NCBI GenBank assembly: GCA_034430215.1
Contig: DAOUFE010000013.1
Coordinates: 40,573 to 104,572 of the forward strand
Direction: 5' to 3'
DNA: 64,000 nucleotides
From: UBA4782 sp034430215
GTDB taxonomy: Bacteria; Chloroflexota; Anaerolineae; Anaerolineales; Anaerolineaceae
Position 1 is the first letter of the stretch, and every line of letters begins with the position of its first letter. Under the pieces are notes generated by a model. That model worked only from the letters and a program-made list of their open reading frames with translations. It was not told the DNA's origin and did no database searches. This document shows positions 34,864 through 43,919 of the stretch, one piece after another. The translations under genes and the position numbers were made by a program.

Positions 34864-35457
34864 TCAGTTCCTTCCGTTATTTCCCTTACCTGACCATAAA
34901 GGACGTCCATATTCATCTCTCAAACTGATGGATTGACCAGAGTTCAGATTGGTAAGAGTACCAACCTCAAAGACATCATCATAAAAACCGACAATGCTTA
35001 CAGTATCTCCTTCTGCCAGATTTGCACCTTGATCCAGGGCGTACCACCAGGCACGATTCTCAATGCTTATAACTTCACCAGAGCTGGTAGTTACTTGCAG
35101 GATATCTTCATCGACTAAAGTAACTGTACCTTCCAACGTAACCCAGGCTTCTACATTTGCATCGGGAATGCCATCTCCAGAAGGCACTCCATCGCCTGGA
35201 GAAACGTTACCAAGACCTGCTCCATTTTCTCCAGAACCATTGCCAATACCTGTTCCACCATAACCATTACCTTTACCATTCAATTCTAAAGAAGGATCGA
35301 TATTTTGCTCCATATTGGATATTTCATCTTTCTGGAACATATTCAATTGAACATCTTCACCTTGCTCAGTTTGTGCCAGGGTTCGATTTACACCTCCAAA
35401 AATCAATCCCCCAGCCAGCCCGGCAAACATTACGCCTAACAATATTTTTTTGAACAT
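34864..35457 (-). CDS. Secreted glycine-rich protein with OB-like C-terminal domain
   Basis: The 197-residue protein has a signal peptide (ILLGVMFAGLAGGLIFGGV), a linker rich in Gly, Asn and Ser, and a C-terminal domain of about 90 residues: VTLEGTVTLVDEDILQVTT, AWWYALDQGANLAEGDTVSI, and GRPLWSGKGNNGRN. The beta pattern resembles DUF5666/OB-type domains. The ending DEYGRPLW-G is, in my recollection, common in Chloroflexota proteins near DUF4405 genes. It lies downstream of the DUF4405 gene with a 42-base gap, so the two may act together at the membrane. No heme-binding motif is seen in it. Confidence 0.65.
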   Translation of the reverse strand: MFKKILLGVMFAGLAGGLIFGGVNRTLAQTEQGEDVQLNMFQKDEISNMEQNIDPSLELNGKGNGYGGTGIGNGSGENGAGLGNVSPGDGVPSGDGIPDANVEAWVTLEGTVTLVDEDILQVTTSSGEVISIENRAWWYALDQGANLAEGDTVSIVGFYDDVFEVGTLTNLNSGQSISLRDEYGRPLWSGKGNNGRN

Positions 35458-35499
35458 TTTTTTACTCCTGTATTTTTTTAATTTTTTTTTCGATTTCTG

Positions 35500-36138
35500 C
35501 TAAGATTTGAGGAAAATTGATCCATTCATAGCGGATGGTTCATCATTCTGTTGCATTAATTCTTTCCGAATTGGGAAGTTAATCACTTTTGGTGTGATCT
35601 TGCGTATCCAGTTCCAATGGATGAGAAAATGTGCCATTGCAGCAATCACCATGACAATACCAGACCAGGTATGAATGAGGTCCCATGTTGAAGCACTGAA
35701 TAACCATTCATTCCCACTATGCTTTGGAAGGAGAAGAAAATAGATACCTGAAATAGTTGCGACGAAAAAACTTACCGCAATAATGCTATCCACTGCTATG
35801 TTCCATCGCACTTTAGCATTCATGGTACTGCCATTTTTTTGAAGGCTGCTTAAGATGCGTTTGGAAGTACCTGATATCCAGCGCCAATGCAAAGGTAAAT
35901 GGATCAAAATAGCGGCAATGAATATGATGCTGCCCCAGGTATGGAGGGCTTCCCATATTTCCCGATCAAACAAGATGGTAATTCCATAATATACGTTCCT
36001 TCCTCCCTGATATCCACCAGTCGGTAAGTACAAAAAGTAGATACTGCTAAAAAACACTACTATGGCACTTAGCAATACAAATAATGAAACAAGCCAATTT
36101 ATTCGGGTTTGTTTTGATATACATGTTGAAGAATTCAT
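35500..36138 (-). CDS. DUF4405-type membrane protein with two cytochrome b-like halves
   Basis: The 212-residue protein consists of two similar halves of three TMs each. The first has EALHTWGSIIFIAAILIHLPLHWRWI and the second TWDLIHTWSGIVMVIAAMAHFLIHWNWI (each split by hydrophobic residues). The paired HTW and HWxW histidines are placed like heme ligands of b-type cytochromes (DUF4405/cytochrome b561-like). It could move electrons across the membrane. ATG 36138 is set by AAAGGAG six bases upstream. The frame continues to 36174. Confidence 0.75.
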   Translation of the reverse strand: MNSSTCISKQTRINWLVSLFVLLSAIVVFFSSIYFLYLPTGGYQGGRNVYYGITILFDREIWEALHTWGSIIFIAAILIHLPLHWRWISGTSKRILSSLQKNGSTMNAKVRWNIAVDSIIAVSFFVATISGIYFLLLPKHSGNEWLFSASTWDLIHTWSGIVMVIAAMAHFLIHWNWIRKITPKVINFPIRKELMQQNDEPSAMNGSIFLKS

Positions 36139-36295
36139 ATCATCTCCTTTTACAAACAGGATGATACCGATCATTTGTAAAGAAATGATGAAGAGTCTTT
36201 AAAGAAGCAGCAAAGTATTTGCTGGTGTGAGCAGTAAACATGCTATTTCTGTATATTATGTGTTTTTCGTAGTTACCGGGCGATAATACAATAAC

Positions 36296-36323
36296 AAAAC
36301 CCCACCTTTTGGGCGGGGTTTTG
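36296..36323. terminator. Bidirectional terminator for the NBR1-Ig lipoprotein gene
   Basis: AAAACCCCACC, loop TTTT, GGGCGGGGTTTT, with one internal mismatch. The A/T tracts on both sides allow use in either direction. Confidence 0.8.
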
Positions 36324-36340
36324 AATATAAACAAAACTAA

Positions 36341-37315
36341 TTACGGGCAGGTGATATCAAGGTTCACAACTGGTGTGAAGTATTGGTGATTGGGTTTATC
36401 AATATACACACGATAATAACCATCAAAAGTGTACCCGGCAAATCCGCCTGTTAATTCTTCAGTGATGGTTTGGGTTCCAGCTTCTGTAAAGGTAATACTT
36501 CGGGATGGCATTTGAGCGCCATCGCTGCGTTCCCAGAAATAGGTTACTGTACCCGCTGCAGTAGCGGTGATTTTGGCTTTGAGAGTAATCGCAAACGGGC
36601 AGGCTGCATTCCAGGTACTGGGGTCTGCAGAAGGAATTACACTGGTAACCGCAAAGGGTACGGCGGTGACACCGACATTGATCATCACATAGAAAGCTTG
36701 ATTGGCATCACCCAATCCAAATGTGGCACCCGAAGCATTCTGTAATTTCCAATTACTTTTATAAGTACCTGATGCAGCAGGCGATTTGAACGTAACACTC
36801 AGGTCAACTTCTTGCCCTGGAGCGACATTGCCCGTGAGCGGCACTGAAGCAGGTGCGTTCATCGCATCCCCATTGACAAAAAACAGCTTATACGCGGTGG
36901 TCCAGGTGCAACTCCCGTCATTTTTCAAGCGCCATGTTTTCGTAAAAGTAGTGTTTGGTCCAATTACTGTTCCATCCGGGATGGTGACGTCAGCAATAAA
37001 AGATGCGCGATCGCAGGGAACAGGTTGGGCGCTTGGTGTGGAAGTAAACTCCGGATAAGACGTCATGGTTGGAAAGGCAGTTTGCGTGATCGAAATTTCA
37101 GAAGTATTGGTAGGCACTGGTGTGAAAATTACAGCAGCAGTTTGCTGACTGATCGCCGTTCCTGTTTCGGCAGCAGAAACAGTTTGTGCTGCAGCCGTTT
37201 GAATGGTTTCCATGCTTTCTGTTGGTTTACTTTTAAGCGCAGGAACATTACATGCGCTGAGAAACAGGATTATTAAGATTGTTAAGATCCTCTCCTTTAA
37301 TTTCAAGGTTTGCAT
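36341..37315 (-). CDS. Lipoprotein with NBR1-Ig-like domain
   Basis: The 324-residue protein has a lipoprotein signal (ILTILIILFLSACNVP), a Thr/Ser/Pro linker and an NBR1-Ig-like domain at about 110-220. Its key residues are FTKTWRLKNDGSCTWTTAYKL, VAPGQEVDLSVTFKSP and GTYKSNWKLQNASG. Such domains also occur in extracellular bacterial proteins and probably mediate binding. A C-terminal domain with an Ig-like pattern follows (FAITLKAKITATAAGTVTYFW). No catalytic motif is present. A GGAGG ribosome site precedes ATG. Confidence 0.85.
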   Translation of the reverse strand: MQTLKLKERILTILIILFLSACNVPALKSKPTESMETIQTAAAQTVSAAETGTAISQQTAAVIFTPVPTNTSEISITQTAFPTMTSYPEFTSTPSAQPVPCDRASFIADVTIPDGTVIGPNTTFTKTWRLKNDGSCTWTTAYKLFFVNGDAMNAPASVPLTGNVAPGQEVDLSVTFKSPAASGTYKSNWKLQNASGATFGLGDANQAFYVMINVGVTAVPFAVTSVIPSADPSTWNAACPFAITLKAKITATAAGTVTYFWERSDGAQMPSRSITFTEAGTQTITEELTGGFAGYTFDGYYRVYIDKPNHQYFTPVVNLDITCP

Positions 37316-37347
37316 TTTACCTCCAGAAGAGCAATTTAGCTAACTAC

Positions 37348-37365
37348 ATTATAGGTTCAACCTAT
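37348..37365 (-). promoter_or_regulatory. -10 box overlapped by a 7+1+7 palindrome
   Basis: ATAGGTT-C-AACCTAT (37351-37365) is a perfect odd palindrome. On the minus strand TATAAT (37353-37348) overlaps it, 33 bases upstream of the lipoprotein gene. A repressor bound here would block transcription. The regulator is not known. Confidence 0.45.
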
Positions 37366-37542
37366 CAGATATTCAAACAAAAATGATGGAAGTATCTGTT
37401 TTATTCTTCCCCCGCATCCTGAATAATTCTTCGGCTCGTTAGAAGGGATTTTTTCGATACAGGAAATGACGCCTACATCAAGTGTTCATTCACAAGGGCA
37501 ATACTTACTTGAGAAAAAGCAATGAAATGAATAGGAAAAAAA

Positions 37543-37570
37543 CAAGCCTGTTTGAGAAAAAACAGGCCTG
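37543..37570 (-). terminator. Terminator of the YjbQ-like gene
   Basis: Read on the minus strand, AGGCCTGTTT pairs with AAACAGGCTT across TTTCTC, followed by GTTTTTTTCC. Confidence 0.8.
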
Positions 37571-37576
37571 TCGTGA

Positions 37577-37996
37577 TTAATCACCAATAATTTTGATCAG
37601 CACCCGCTTACGGCGTTTCCCATCAAACTCGCCATAGAAGATCTGCTCCCATGGACCAAAATCTAATTTCCCATTGGTAATGGCTACCACTACTTCACGC
37701 CCCATCACCTGCCGTTTAAGATGTGCGTCTGCATTGTCTTCCCCCGTCAGGTTATGGCGATACCTGCTTACAGGAGCGTGCGGGGCAATCCCTTCCAGCC
37801 AGGCTTCAAAATCCTGATGCAGCCCAGATTCATCATCGTTAATGAATACAGAAGCAGTAATGTGCATGGAATTGACCAGCACAAATCCTTCTTTTACACC
37901 ACTTTCGCCGATAGCCTGTTCTACCTGTGGCGTGATATTCACAAAGCCATGCTCTGTGGGTAAATGCATGATGATCTCTTTGCGATAACTCTTCAT
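37577..37996 (-). CDS. YjbQ/UPF0047 family protein
   Basis: The 139-residue protein matches the YjbQ family across its full length: NITPQVEQAIGESGVKEG, VNSMHITASVFINDDESGLHQDF, RYRHNLTGEDNADAHLKRQVMG, and LDFGPWEQIFYGEFDGKRRK. Conserved His and Asp residues form a metal-type site. Members have been linked to thiamin phosphate synthase activity in complementation, but the true role is unclear. The ribosome site AGGAGG is strong. It ends in a terminator and lies 14 bases after the MntP gene, so the two are likely co-transcribed. Confidence 0.92.
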   Translation of the reverse strand: MKSYRKEIIMHLPTEHGFVNITPQVEQAIGESGVKEGFVLVNSMHITASVFINDDESGLHQDFEAWLEGIAPHAPVSRYRHNLTGEDNADAHLKRQVMGREVVVAITNGKLDFGPWEQIFYGEFDGKRRKRVLIKIIGD

Positions 37997-38010
37997 TTTT
38001 CCTCCTTTTT

Positions 38011-38565
38011 TTATAGAATATGAGAGAGAAAAACTCGAAGCCCAATTCCTATCAAAATAATACCACCCAACAATTCCATTCGTTTGCCGAATTTCTTCCC
38101 TAAAAAATCGCCCCCTAATAAACCACCCAATGAGAGAACAGTGGATACTGCACCGATGGTCAGACAGGCTACCAGGGTGTTCACTTCAAGCAGAGCCATA
38201 CTGATGCCAATCGCAAGGGCATCGATACTGGTGGCAATTGCAAGCATAACGAGAAACCAACCACGTGAAGGGTCGGCATACTCCTCGTCTTTTTTAGAAA
38301 AACTCTCGATGATCATCCGAACACCAACAAATGCCAGTAATATTAAAACTAACCAATGGTCAAAACCAGCGATCAGATTGAGTATTGTCCGACCCGCCAG
38401 CCATCCCAGGAAAGTCATCAACCCTTGAAACAATCCGAAGTGAAAAATGATCCGAAAAACGGGACGGAATGTATTTACACGACCACTGGTACCAATTCCC
38501 AGAGAAACTGCAAAACAATCCATCGCCAGTCCTAGCGCAATTAAAAAGATCTCCCAACCAGACAT
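38011..38565 (-). CDS. mntP: Manganese efflux pump MntP
   Basis: MntP exports Mn2+ through the membrane. The 184-residue protein has six TMs in two inverted repeats. The conserved acidic motifs are LGLAMDCFAVSLGIG near residue 15 and ATSIDALAIGISMAL near 118, with the family GxK/R loop at LGKKFGKRMELLGG. The length is normal. GGAGG lies nine bases before ATG. I looked for a yybP-ykoY manganese riboswitch in the 90 bases upstream and saw none. Confidence 0.93.
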   Translation of the reverse strand: MSGWEIFLIALGLAMDCFAVSLGIGTSGRVNTFRPVFRIIFHFGLFQGLMTFLGWLAGRTILNLIAGFDHWLVLILLAFVGVRMIIESFSKKDEEYADPSRGWFLVMLAIATSIDALAIGISMALLEVNTLVACLTIGAVSTVLSLGGLLGGDFLGKKFGKRMELLGGIILIGIGLRVFLSHIL

Positions 38566-38750
38566 ACCTGCAAAGCCTCCAGCAGGTCATTATACCGTAG
38601 AGAAAGGCTGTCTCAGGATTTTTTGGGTCGAATTGTTTAAGAGAAGCATGAGTGTTTTTCTCTTCTCAATCCAACGGTTGTAACAACAATTCATCTAATC
38701 AACAAATTATTATCGACCTCCCGAGCTACCAGGTCATCCGGCATCCCCTG

Positions 38751-38756
38751 TATAAT
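38751..38756 (+). promoter_or_regulatory. -10 box six bases before a start codon (leaderless candidate)
   Basis: TATAAT, preceded by CTG, lies exactly six bases before ATG 38763. No ribosome site and no good -35 are present. The transcript would begin at the start codon. Confidence 0.5.
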
Positions 38757-38762
38757 ACTTTC

Positions 38763-40154
38763 ATGAGATTTCATTGGCAAAGTGCGAACTTAATCCTGAT
38801 ATTGATGCTCCTATCAGGCTGCTCTGTACTTTCACCTCAATTTGAAACTACACAACCATCAAACACGCCATTGGTATCAACAGAAACTTCTCTACCCACT
38901 ATCAGCCCGACCCAAACTATCGAACCATTGCCTGTTGCCCCCGGAGAGATCTGGATAGTGAACCAGACGGATAATATGCTGTTGTGCTATGATGCTCAAA
39001 CGCTGGCGCAAATAACCTCAATACCGGTGCAAGGTGAGATCACAGCTTTAGCTCAGGGAAAATTCGGAGTATGGGCAATTGACAAGACTAATCGGAAAGT
39101 AGTGCATATTGACCCGCAAACTCATCAAATAACGCAAAACATTGCGCTTTCGGGCTTTATACCTTTTTCACTGGCTATATCTGACCAGGGTATCTGGGTA
39201 GGTGTTCAACCTGAAGCAACGCCTTCTCCGGAAAATCCAGGCTCCTATCCTGGTGGTGGGCTGTTCCTCATTGATCCTGATTCCGGGTCGATAAAATCGG
39301 CGATCGAATTGAATGCACCAGCAACTGACATCGAAGTGTATGGGGGTTGGATCTGGGCGATAGCTTCTGGGAATGGTTTTTCTTCGCTCTACCTCATTGA
39401 TCCGAAAAACATGACGCCTTATCAACCCACACAGGGGGCAACCTGGTATGACCATGCCAGTATTGCAGTCAATACCAGTGGTGTCTGGTTGATCAACAGC
39501 ATGATTGAAAATACACTGATACATTTGGATATACAAAATAACTGGGCTCAAACCCAGATATCTCTGGAGGGTTTGAAAGGAAGTTCCTATGAAATCGCAG
39601 CGACGGATAGTAGCGTTTGGGTGATTTCAGATAAAGGTGATGTTGCTAGAATCAATGCCAAAACAAAAGAAGTCGTGGCGATCTTTCCCGTAAGTTCTCG
39701 CGAAGCAGAACTGTTCACTACAGATGACATGGTATGGGTTGTCAGTGCCTGGGATGGATTGATCTATGCTATATCCCCTGATCAAAACAAGGTGATTGTT
39801 TTTGTAACCACAGGTAACCGCAAACCTACACCTACACGTACACCCACTATCACGCCTTATCCCACAGAATCACCTATGCCGCCCTGTACGGCAGCATATA
39901 CTACCCGTTTAAAGGTGGGAGCACGAGCAATCGTAGAATCAGAACCAGCACTGCCAAATCGTATTCGGGCAGAACCCGGGCTGGGTGGAAAGGTGATGGG
40001 ATTCATCCAGCAGTATGAAACCGTATTGATCATTGGCGGTCCGGTATGCAGGGATGATTGGGTGTGGTGGAAGGTGCGCTCAGAGCAATCTTATATTGTA
40101 GGTTGGACTGCCGAAGGGGATAAAGAAACATACTGGTTGCAGCCATTAGAATAA
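38763..40154 (+). CDS. Lipoprotein with beta-propeller repeats and C-terminal SH3b domain
   Basis: The 463-residue protein has a lipoprotein signal (LILILMLLSGCSVL), a Thr/Ser/Pro linker, then about six propeller-like repeats: IWIVNQTDNMLLCYDAQTL, GVWAIDKTNRKVVHIDPQT, and similar blocks with VWVISDKGDVARINAKTK. After a second TPTRTPT linker comes an SH3b-like domain (PNRIRAEPGLGGKVMGFIQQ, then DDWVWWKVRSEQSYIVGW). It is probably an extracellular sensor or wall-binding protein, without enzymatic motifs. The frame opens at 38652, but ATG 38763 begins the signal peptide. Confidence 0.78.
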   Translation: MRFHWQSANLILILMLLSGCSVLSPQFETTQPSNTPLVSTETSLPTISPTQTIEPLPVAPGEIWIVNQTDNMLLCYDAQTLAQITSIPVQGEITALAQGKFGVWAIDKTNRKVVHIDPQTHQITQNIALSGFIPFSLAISDQGIWVGVQPEATPSPENPGSYPGGGLFLIDPDSGSIKSAIELNAPATDIEVYGGWIWAIASGNGFSSLYLIDPKNMTPYQPTQGATWYDHASIAVNTSGVWLINSMIENTLIHLDIQNNWAQTQISLEGLKGSSYEIAATDSSVWVISDKGDVARINAKTKEVVAIFPVSSREAELFTTDDMVWVVSAWDGLIYAISPDQNKVIVFVTTGNRKPTPTRTPTITPYPTESPMPPCTAAYTTRLKVGARAIVESEPALPNRIRAEPGLGGKVMGFIQQYETVLIIGGPVCRDDWVWWKVRSEQSYIVGWTAEGDKETYWLQPLE

Positions 40155-40207
40155 GAACTCACCACATCCTGAAATGCTGGGGGCATCCTTTTAACCAGGA
40201 AATGTGC

Positions 40208-40236
40208 TTGACTTTCACCTCCAGAAGTCATACTAT
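40208..40236 (+). promoter_or_regulatory. Promoter of the beta-helix gene
   Basis: TTGACT (40208-40213), 17-base spacer, TACTAT (40231-40236). It predicts a leader of about 130 bases. A second possible -10 (TATACT) occurs near 40343. Confidence 0.55.
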
Positions 40237-40250
40237 AAAAACAAGCAGCC

Positions 40251-40327
40251 AGTTCGAAGCTTCAAATCACAGGAAAGTTCGCACTGTATTATTTGAGCAA
40301 GCCCTGCATAGCCAGGGGAAAGACCCC
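40251..40327 (+). ncRNA. Candidate structured leader RNA with competing hairpins
   Basis: Possible stems are GCTTCAAA (40259-40266) with TTTGAGC (40292-40298), CCCTG (40302-40306) with CAGGG (40313-40317), and GGGG (40315-40318) with CCCC (40324-40327). The last two share bases and exclude each other. It matches no riboswitch I know. It could be an mRNA leader structure or chance. Confidence 0.25.
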
Positions 40328-40372
40328 ACAGCATTCCATTTTTATACTATCCTAATGTAAAAGGAGGGAATC

Positions 40373-43300
40373 ATGTCTAAGCATGCTGTATGGCATGGTC
40401 TTTTGCCGTTGGCTGTGCTTCTGGCATTGTTGCTGGCGGCAATCAGTCCGCAAATTGCATTTGCTGAAGGGGAAATACCTGAAACACCTCCTCCCGATGG
40501 GGTCATAACAGAACCTCCAGGAGAGGAGGATGTAGCTGACTCCGTTTCAGCGTTAGCAGATGCAAATGCTGTGATCGTCGATGGATCCGGAAATACACTT
40601 CCATTTGCATCAGAAACAGCTATGGATATCTTATGTGATCCTGATCCATGGTTCTTTTGTTCTGCCTGTGCCGGTGGTATTTCCTACAATGCCACAATCA
40701 GCGGAGCTTTAGGCAGCTGGGTAGCCCAAAAAGGTTATGGGATGATTTATGTTGAGGGCGGTTACGGTGTTGCCGAAAACATAGTGATCAATGGTGCAGT
40801 GGCTGGTTTCAACACCCTGACGGGGATTGTTCGCCAAACCCCCATTACCTCGACTCAGCCAGTCGTCCTTGGAAGAGTTGAGATCTACAATATGACAGCA
40901 GGCTTTTCTCTTCAAGATTTCCTCATTGTTACAGACTATGCTGGTTCTGTCATCTGGTTCCATGATAACAAAGGGACGATCAAATTAGGTGATCTTACCA
41001 TCACTAATGTCAATGCTTCTGGTTCTGGTATCAATATTGTTCACAAAGGTGCTGTTGAGTTGGTCAGAGTGGATTCATCTAATAACTTAAATGGGGGAGC
41101 TAATATCAATAACTGCAATTGGTCAGGGGGAGTCTGCCTGGCAACAGGTGCCATAAAGATCACTAACAGCTCATTCAATAACAATGGAAATCCTACCGTC
41201 AGCCTTTCGCCCGGTTTACTCATTACATCTGCAGGTCCAATTACCCTGGATGGTGTAACCGCTTCAATGAATAACGGAGATGGTCTGGATATCGGTCTGT
41301 ACGGGACAGCAATAATAAAGAACAGTGTCTTTAACCAGAATACAACTGACCCAGTGAATGCAGATTGGGGTTACGGTATTTATCTCAACCCCTCCTCAAC
41401 TGGTAACTTGACTCTACAAAATGTTCAACTGGCAAATAACCAGAATGATGGTGCTTTAATTCGTACACTTGGGAATGTCACCATGGATGGAGTTATTGCC
41501 TATCAAAATGGCGATAGAGGGGTTACCATCACATCTGATGAAGCTGGTACGGGGGCTGGTGCAAAAACCGTGATCATTAAAAACAGCACATTCTTTTTGA
41601 ATGGTTGGACAAACCTCCGTGTGTATGCATCGGGTGCCATCACTGCCACAAATATCAGGGCGTATGAAGGCGCTGCATATGGTGTCTGGTTGGAAAATAC
41701 TTTCGCAACTACTCCTTTACCCATCATCGTGAATGGTGCATACCTGGATCATAATCTTTATGAGGGTGGTACTTTCAACAGCAAAGGAAGTATAACGTTA
41801 AACGGTATCACAGCTATCAATACGGTCGATGGATCGGGGATTTACGTAAATACAAATGTTCCTGGCGGAACAGGCAGTGTCACTATCCTTTCCACCCTGG
41901 GAATTAATAACTTTAGTGGAAACTCAGGGACTGGATTGTTGATAGGTTCAAAAGGAAATATCACGATCAATGGGGTTAATGCTGATGGTAACGGCGTTTT
42001 TGGTTTAAATTTAAACGCGGTTGGAACCGCCGGTACGATTACCCTGAAATCAGTGAATGCCCGCCAAAATGGTAATTGGGGAATCTATGCAACAACATAT
42101 GGAAATATTGCCTGGATTGGTGGTGATGTGGGTGGAAATGGCACCAATGCTGCATATACCGGTGGGGGTGCCTATCTGAGTAATTCAGGTTCTTTGATTG
42201 CCAGAACGATCACAATTAAAGATATTATAGCCAACGATAACTTCCGTAACGATGGATTGACAATCGTTCCCTTTGGATCAGTCGCGATCACCAACATTGT
42301 TGCTTTTAGTAATGTGGTAAATGGATTGACCATCGACAACACACTTAGCGCAGGCGCAGTATCCATCTTGCGTGCTGCGTCTGAAGATTATAACAATATC
42401 AGTAATAATGGAGGGTATGGTCTGTATATAAATGTCAAAGGCGCAGTGACAATCAACAATCTGGCAGCAGAAAACAACTCGAATGATGGTGGATATATCA
42501 ATAATTGCCAATGGAATGGGAGCGCTTGTACAGGAGTTGGCGCTGTGACGATCAGTGGAACAGGCATTCTACCAACGCGATTCAATAACAATTATGGAGA
42601 TTACGGCTTATACGTATGGGCAGGTGGTGCGATCAAACTATCTCATGTTGAAGCACAAACCAATTACAACAGCGGTGCTTACCTTACAAACTCAAAGACG
42701 GTGACAATCACAGGTATTGCAAACCGGTTCAATAACAATGGTTGGAATGCAGCCAATACAGGGAATGGATTGATCATAGGCACGTCAGGAAGTGTCAGCC
42801 TGACGAATCTGGAAACGCAGTCGAACGATGGAATAGGTCTTTATATTTCCAGCATGCAAAGTGGGACCATCACGATCACCGCGTCATCCACCTGGGTGAA
42901 CCGATTTAATCAGAACTTCTATGAAGGTTTGGTTATTTACAGCGCTGGTATCATCACCTTAAATAAAGTGGAAGTCATAGGCAATGATCAGACTGACGGG
43001 AGTAATGGTGCGATCATCACCAATGAATTTGCTGCCATACCAAAAACACTTACCATCACAAATAGCTCGTTTTCAAACAATCTGGGAACAGCTGCTGGAG
43101 CAGTGGTCTATTCAACTGGTCCGCTTATCATGCGAGGAGTCGTTGCAAGCAATAATCAAGGTTACGGGATCAATGCTCATAATGACCTGTTATCTTCTCA
43201 TCAAGCTGTCACAATTTCCAACAGTACATTTGATGGGAATATAGGAGTAGGACTCTACCTGCTCTCACGAGGGAATATTACAATCAGTAACCTTAACGCA

Positions 43301-43807
43301 AGGGGCAATCAGAATGTTGGAGCATATATCGATAACATCGTCTCGACTACTTTTAACACAATTACTATAAGCGGTGTGAATACTTTCACAAACAATGTAG
43401 GCTCGGGTTTGATGATCTACAGTGCCGGGAATGCTACAGTTTCAGGTGTGAATGCAAACTTCAACACGGCGGATGGATTATACATATCAAGTTTGCAGGG
43501 CATAGTTCTGTCCAACAGCCGCACTGATGCCAATGGTGAAGACGGGGTTACGCTGGTTTCTACCGGTGTAATCAGGATCACCGGATTGGTCAGTCTGGGA
43601 AATGGATTTGCTGTTGATTATAATGGGCTCAGCATTTCCTCCGGTGCAAAGGTATATATTTTTAACAGCACTTTTGCAGGTAATAGTGGGTGGGGAGCAA
43701 TAATCAATGTGATTAACCCAACCACCGATGTGATCTTGTTCAATACCAGCACCTTTGGCAATGATGCTGGACCAACATTCAATGATGGAGGAATAGATAT
43801 CTTCTAG
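40373..43807 (+). CDS. Large secreted parallel beta-helix surface protein
   Basis: The 1144-residue protein has a signal peptide (LPLAVLLALLLAAISPQIAFA), an acidic Pro-rich stretch (about 28-60) and roughly 30 right-handed beta-helix turns. Typical turns read ITISNLNARGNQNVGAYIDN, GAVTINNLAAENNSNDGGYI and similar, with asparagine ladders. Two Cys-containing turns, NCNWSGGVC and NCQWNGSAC, occur about 475 residues apart and look like repeats of one module. No sortase or PEP-CTERM anchor is seen. It may bind or cleave polysaccharide, but no catalytic site is visible. An AAGGAGG site precedes ATG. Confidence 0.85.
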   Translation: MSKHAVWHGLLPLAVLLALLLAAISPQIAFAEGEIPETPPPDGVITEPPGEEDVADSVSALADANAVIVDGSGNTLPFASETAMDILCDPDPWFFCSACAGGISYNATISGALGSWVAQKGYGMIYVEGGYGVAENIVINGAVAGFNTLTGIVRQTPITSTQPVVLGRVEIYNMTAGFSLQDFLIVTDYAGSVIWFHDNKGTIKLGDLTITNVNASGSGINIVHKGAVELVRVDSSNNLNGGANINNCNWSGGVCLATGAIKITNSSFNNNGNPTVSLSPGLLITSAGPITLDGVTASMNNGDGLDIGLYGTAIIKNSVFNQNTTDPVNADWGYGIYLNPSSTGNLTLQNVQLANNQNDGALIRTLGNVTMDGVIAYQNGDRGVTITSDEAGTGAGAKTVIIKNSTFFLNGWTNLRVYASGAITATNIRAYEGAAYGVWLENTFATTPLPIIVNGAYLDHNLYEGGTFNSKGSITLNGITAINTVDGSGIYVNTNVPGGTGSVTILSTLGINNFSGNSGTGLLIGSKGNITINGVNADGNGVFGLNLNAVGTAGTITLKSVNARQNGNWGIYATTYGNIAWIGGDVGGNGTNAAYTGGGAYLSNSGSLIARTITIKDIIANDNFRNDGLTIVPFGSVAITNIVAFSNVVNGLTIDNTLSAGAVSILRAASEDYNNISNNGGYGLYINVKGAVTINNLAAENNSNDGGYINNCQWNGSACTGVGAVTISGTGILPTRFNNNYGDYGLYVWAGGAIKLSHVEAQTNYNSGAYLTNSKTVTITGIANRFNNNGWNAANTGNGLIIGTSGSVSLTNLETQSNDGIGLYISSMQSGTITITASSTWVNRFNQNFYEGLVIYSAGIITLNKVEVIGNDQTDGSNGAIITNEFAAIPKTLTITNSSFSNNLGTAAGAVVYSTGPLIMRGVVASNNQGYGINAHNDLLSSHQAVTISNSTFDGNIGVGLYLLSRGNITISNLNARGNQNVGAYIDNIVSTTFNTITISGVNTFTNNVGSGLMIYSAGNATVSGVNANFNTADGLYISSLQGIVLSNSRTDANGEDGVTLVSTGVIRITGLVSLGNGFAVDYNGLSISSGAKVYIFNSTFAGNSGWGAIINVINPTTDVILFNTSTFGNDAGPTFNDGGIDIF

Positions 43808-43829
43808 TTTGAATGGTTATTTAAACAAT

Positions 43830-43861
43830 AAAGGGCTGGTCAGATTTGACCAGCTCTTTAA
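43830..43861 (+). terminator. Terminator after the beta-helix gene
   Basis: AAAG-G-GCTGGTCA (43831-43842) pairs with TGACCAGC-T-CTTT (43847-43859) over GATT, then TAAATT. The T-run is short. Confidence 0.7.
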
Positions 43862-43919
43862 ATTAGAAAATATCGAGATTCCAACCTGAAAGCACGTGCA
43901 GTAAAAATTCCCCTTAAAT

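Noticed and set aside
38566..38690. yybP-ykoY manganese riboswitch before mntP
   Set aside because: The upstream sequence lacks the conserved core, so none is reported.
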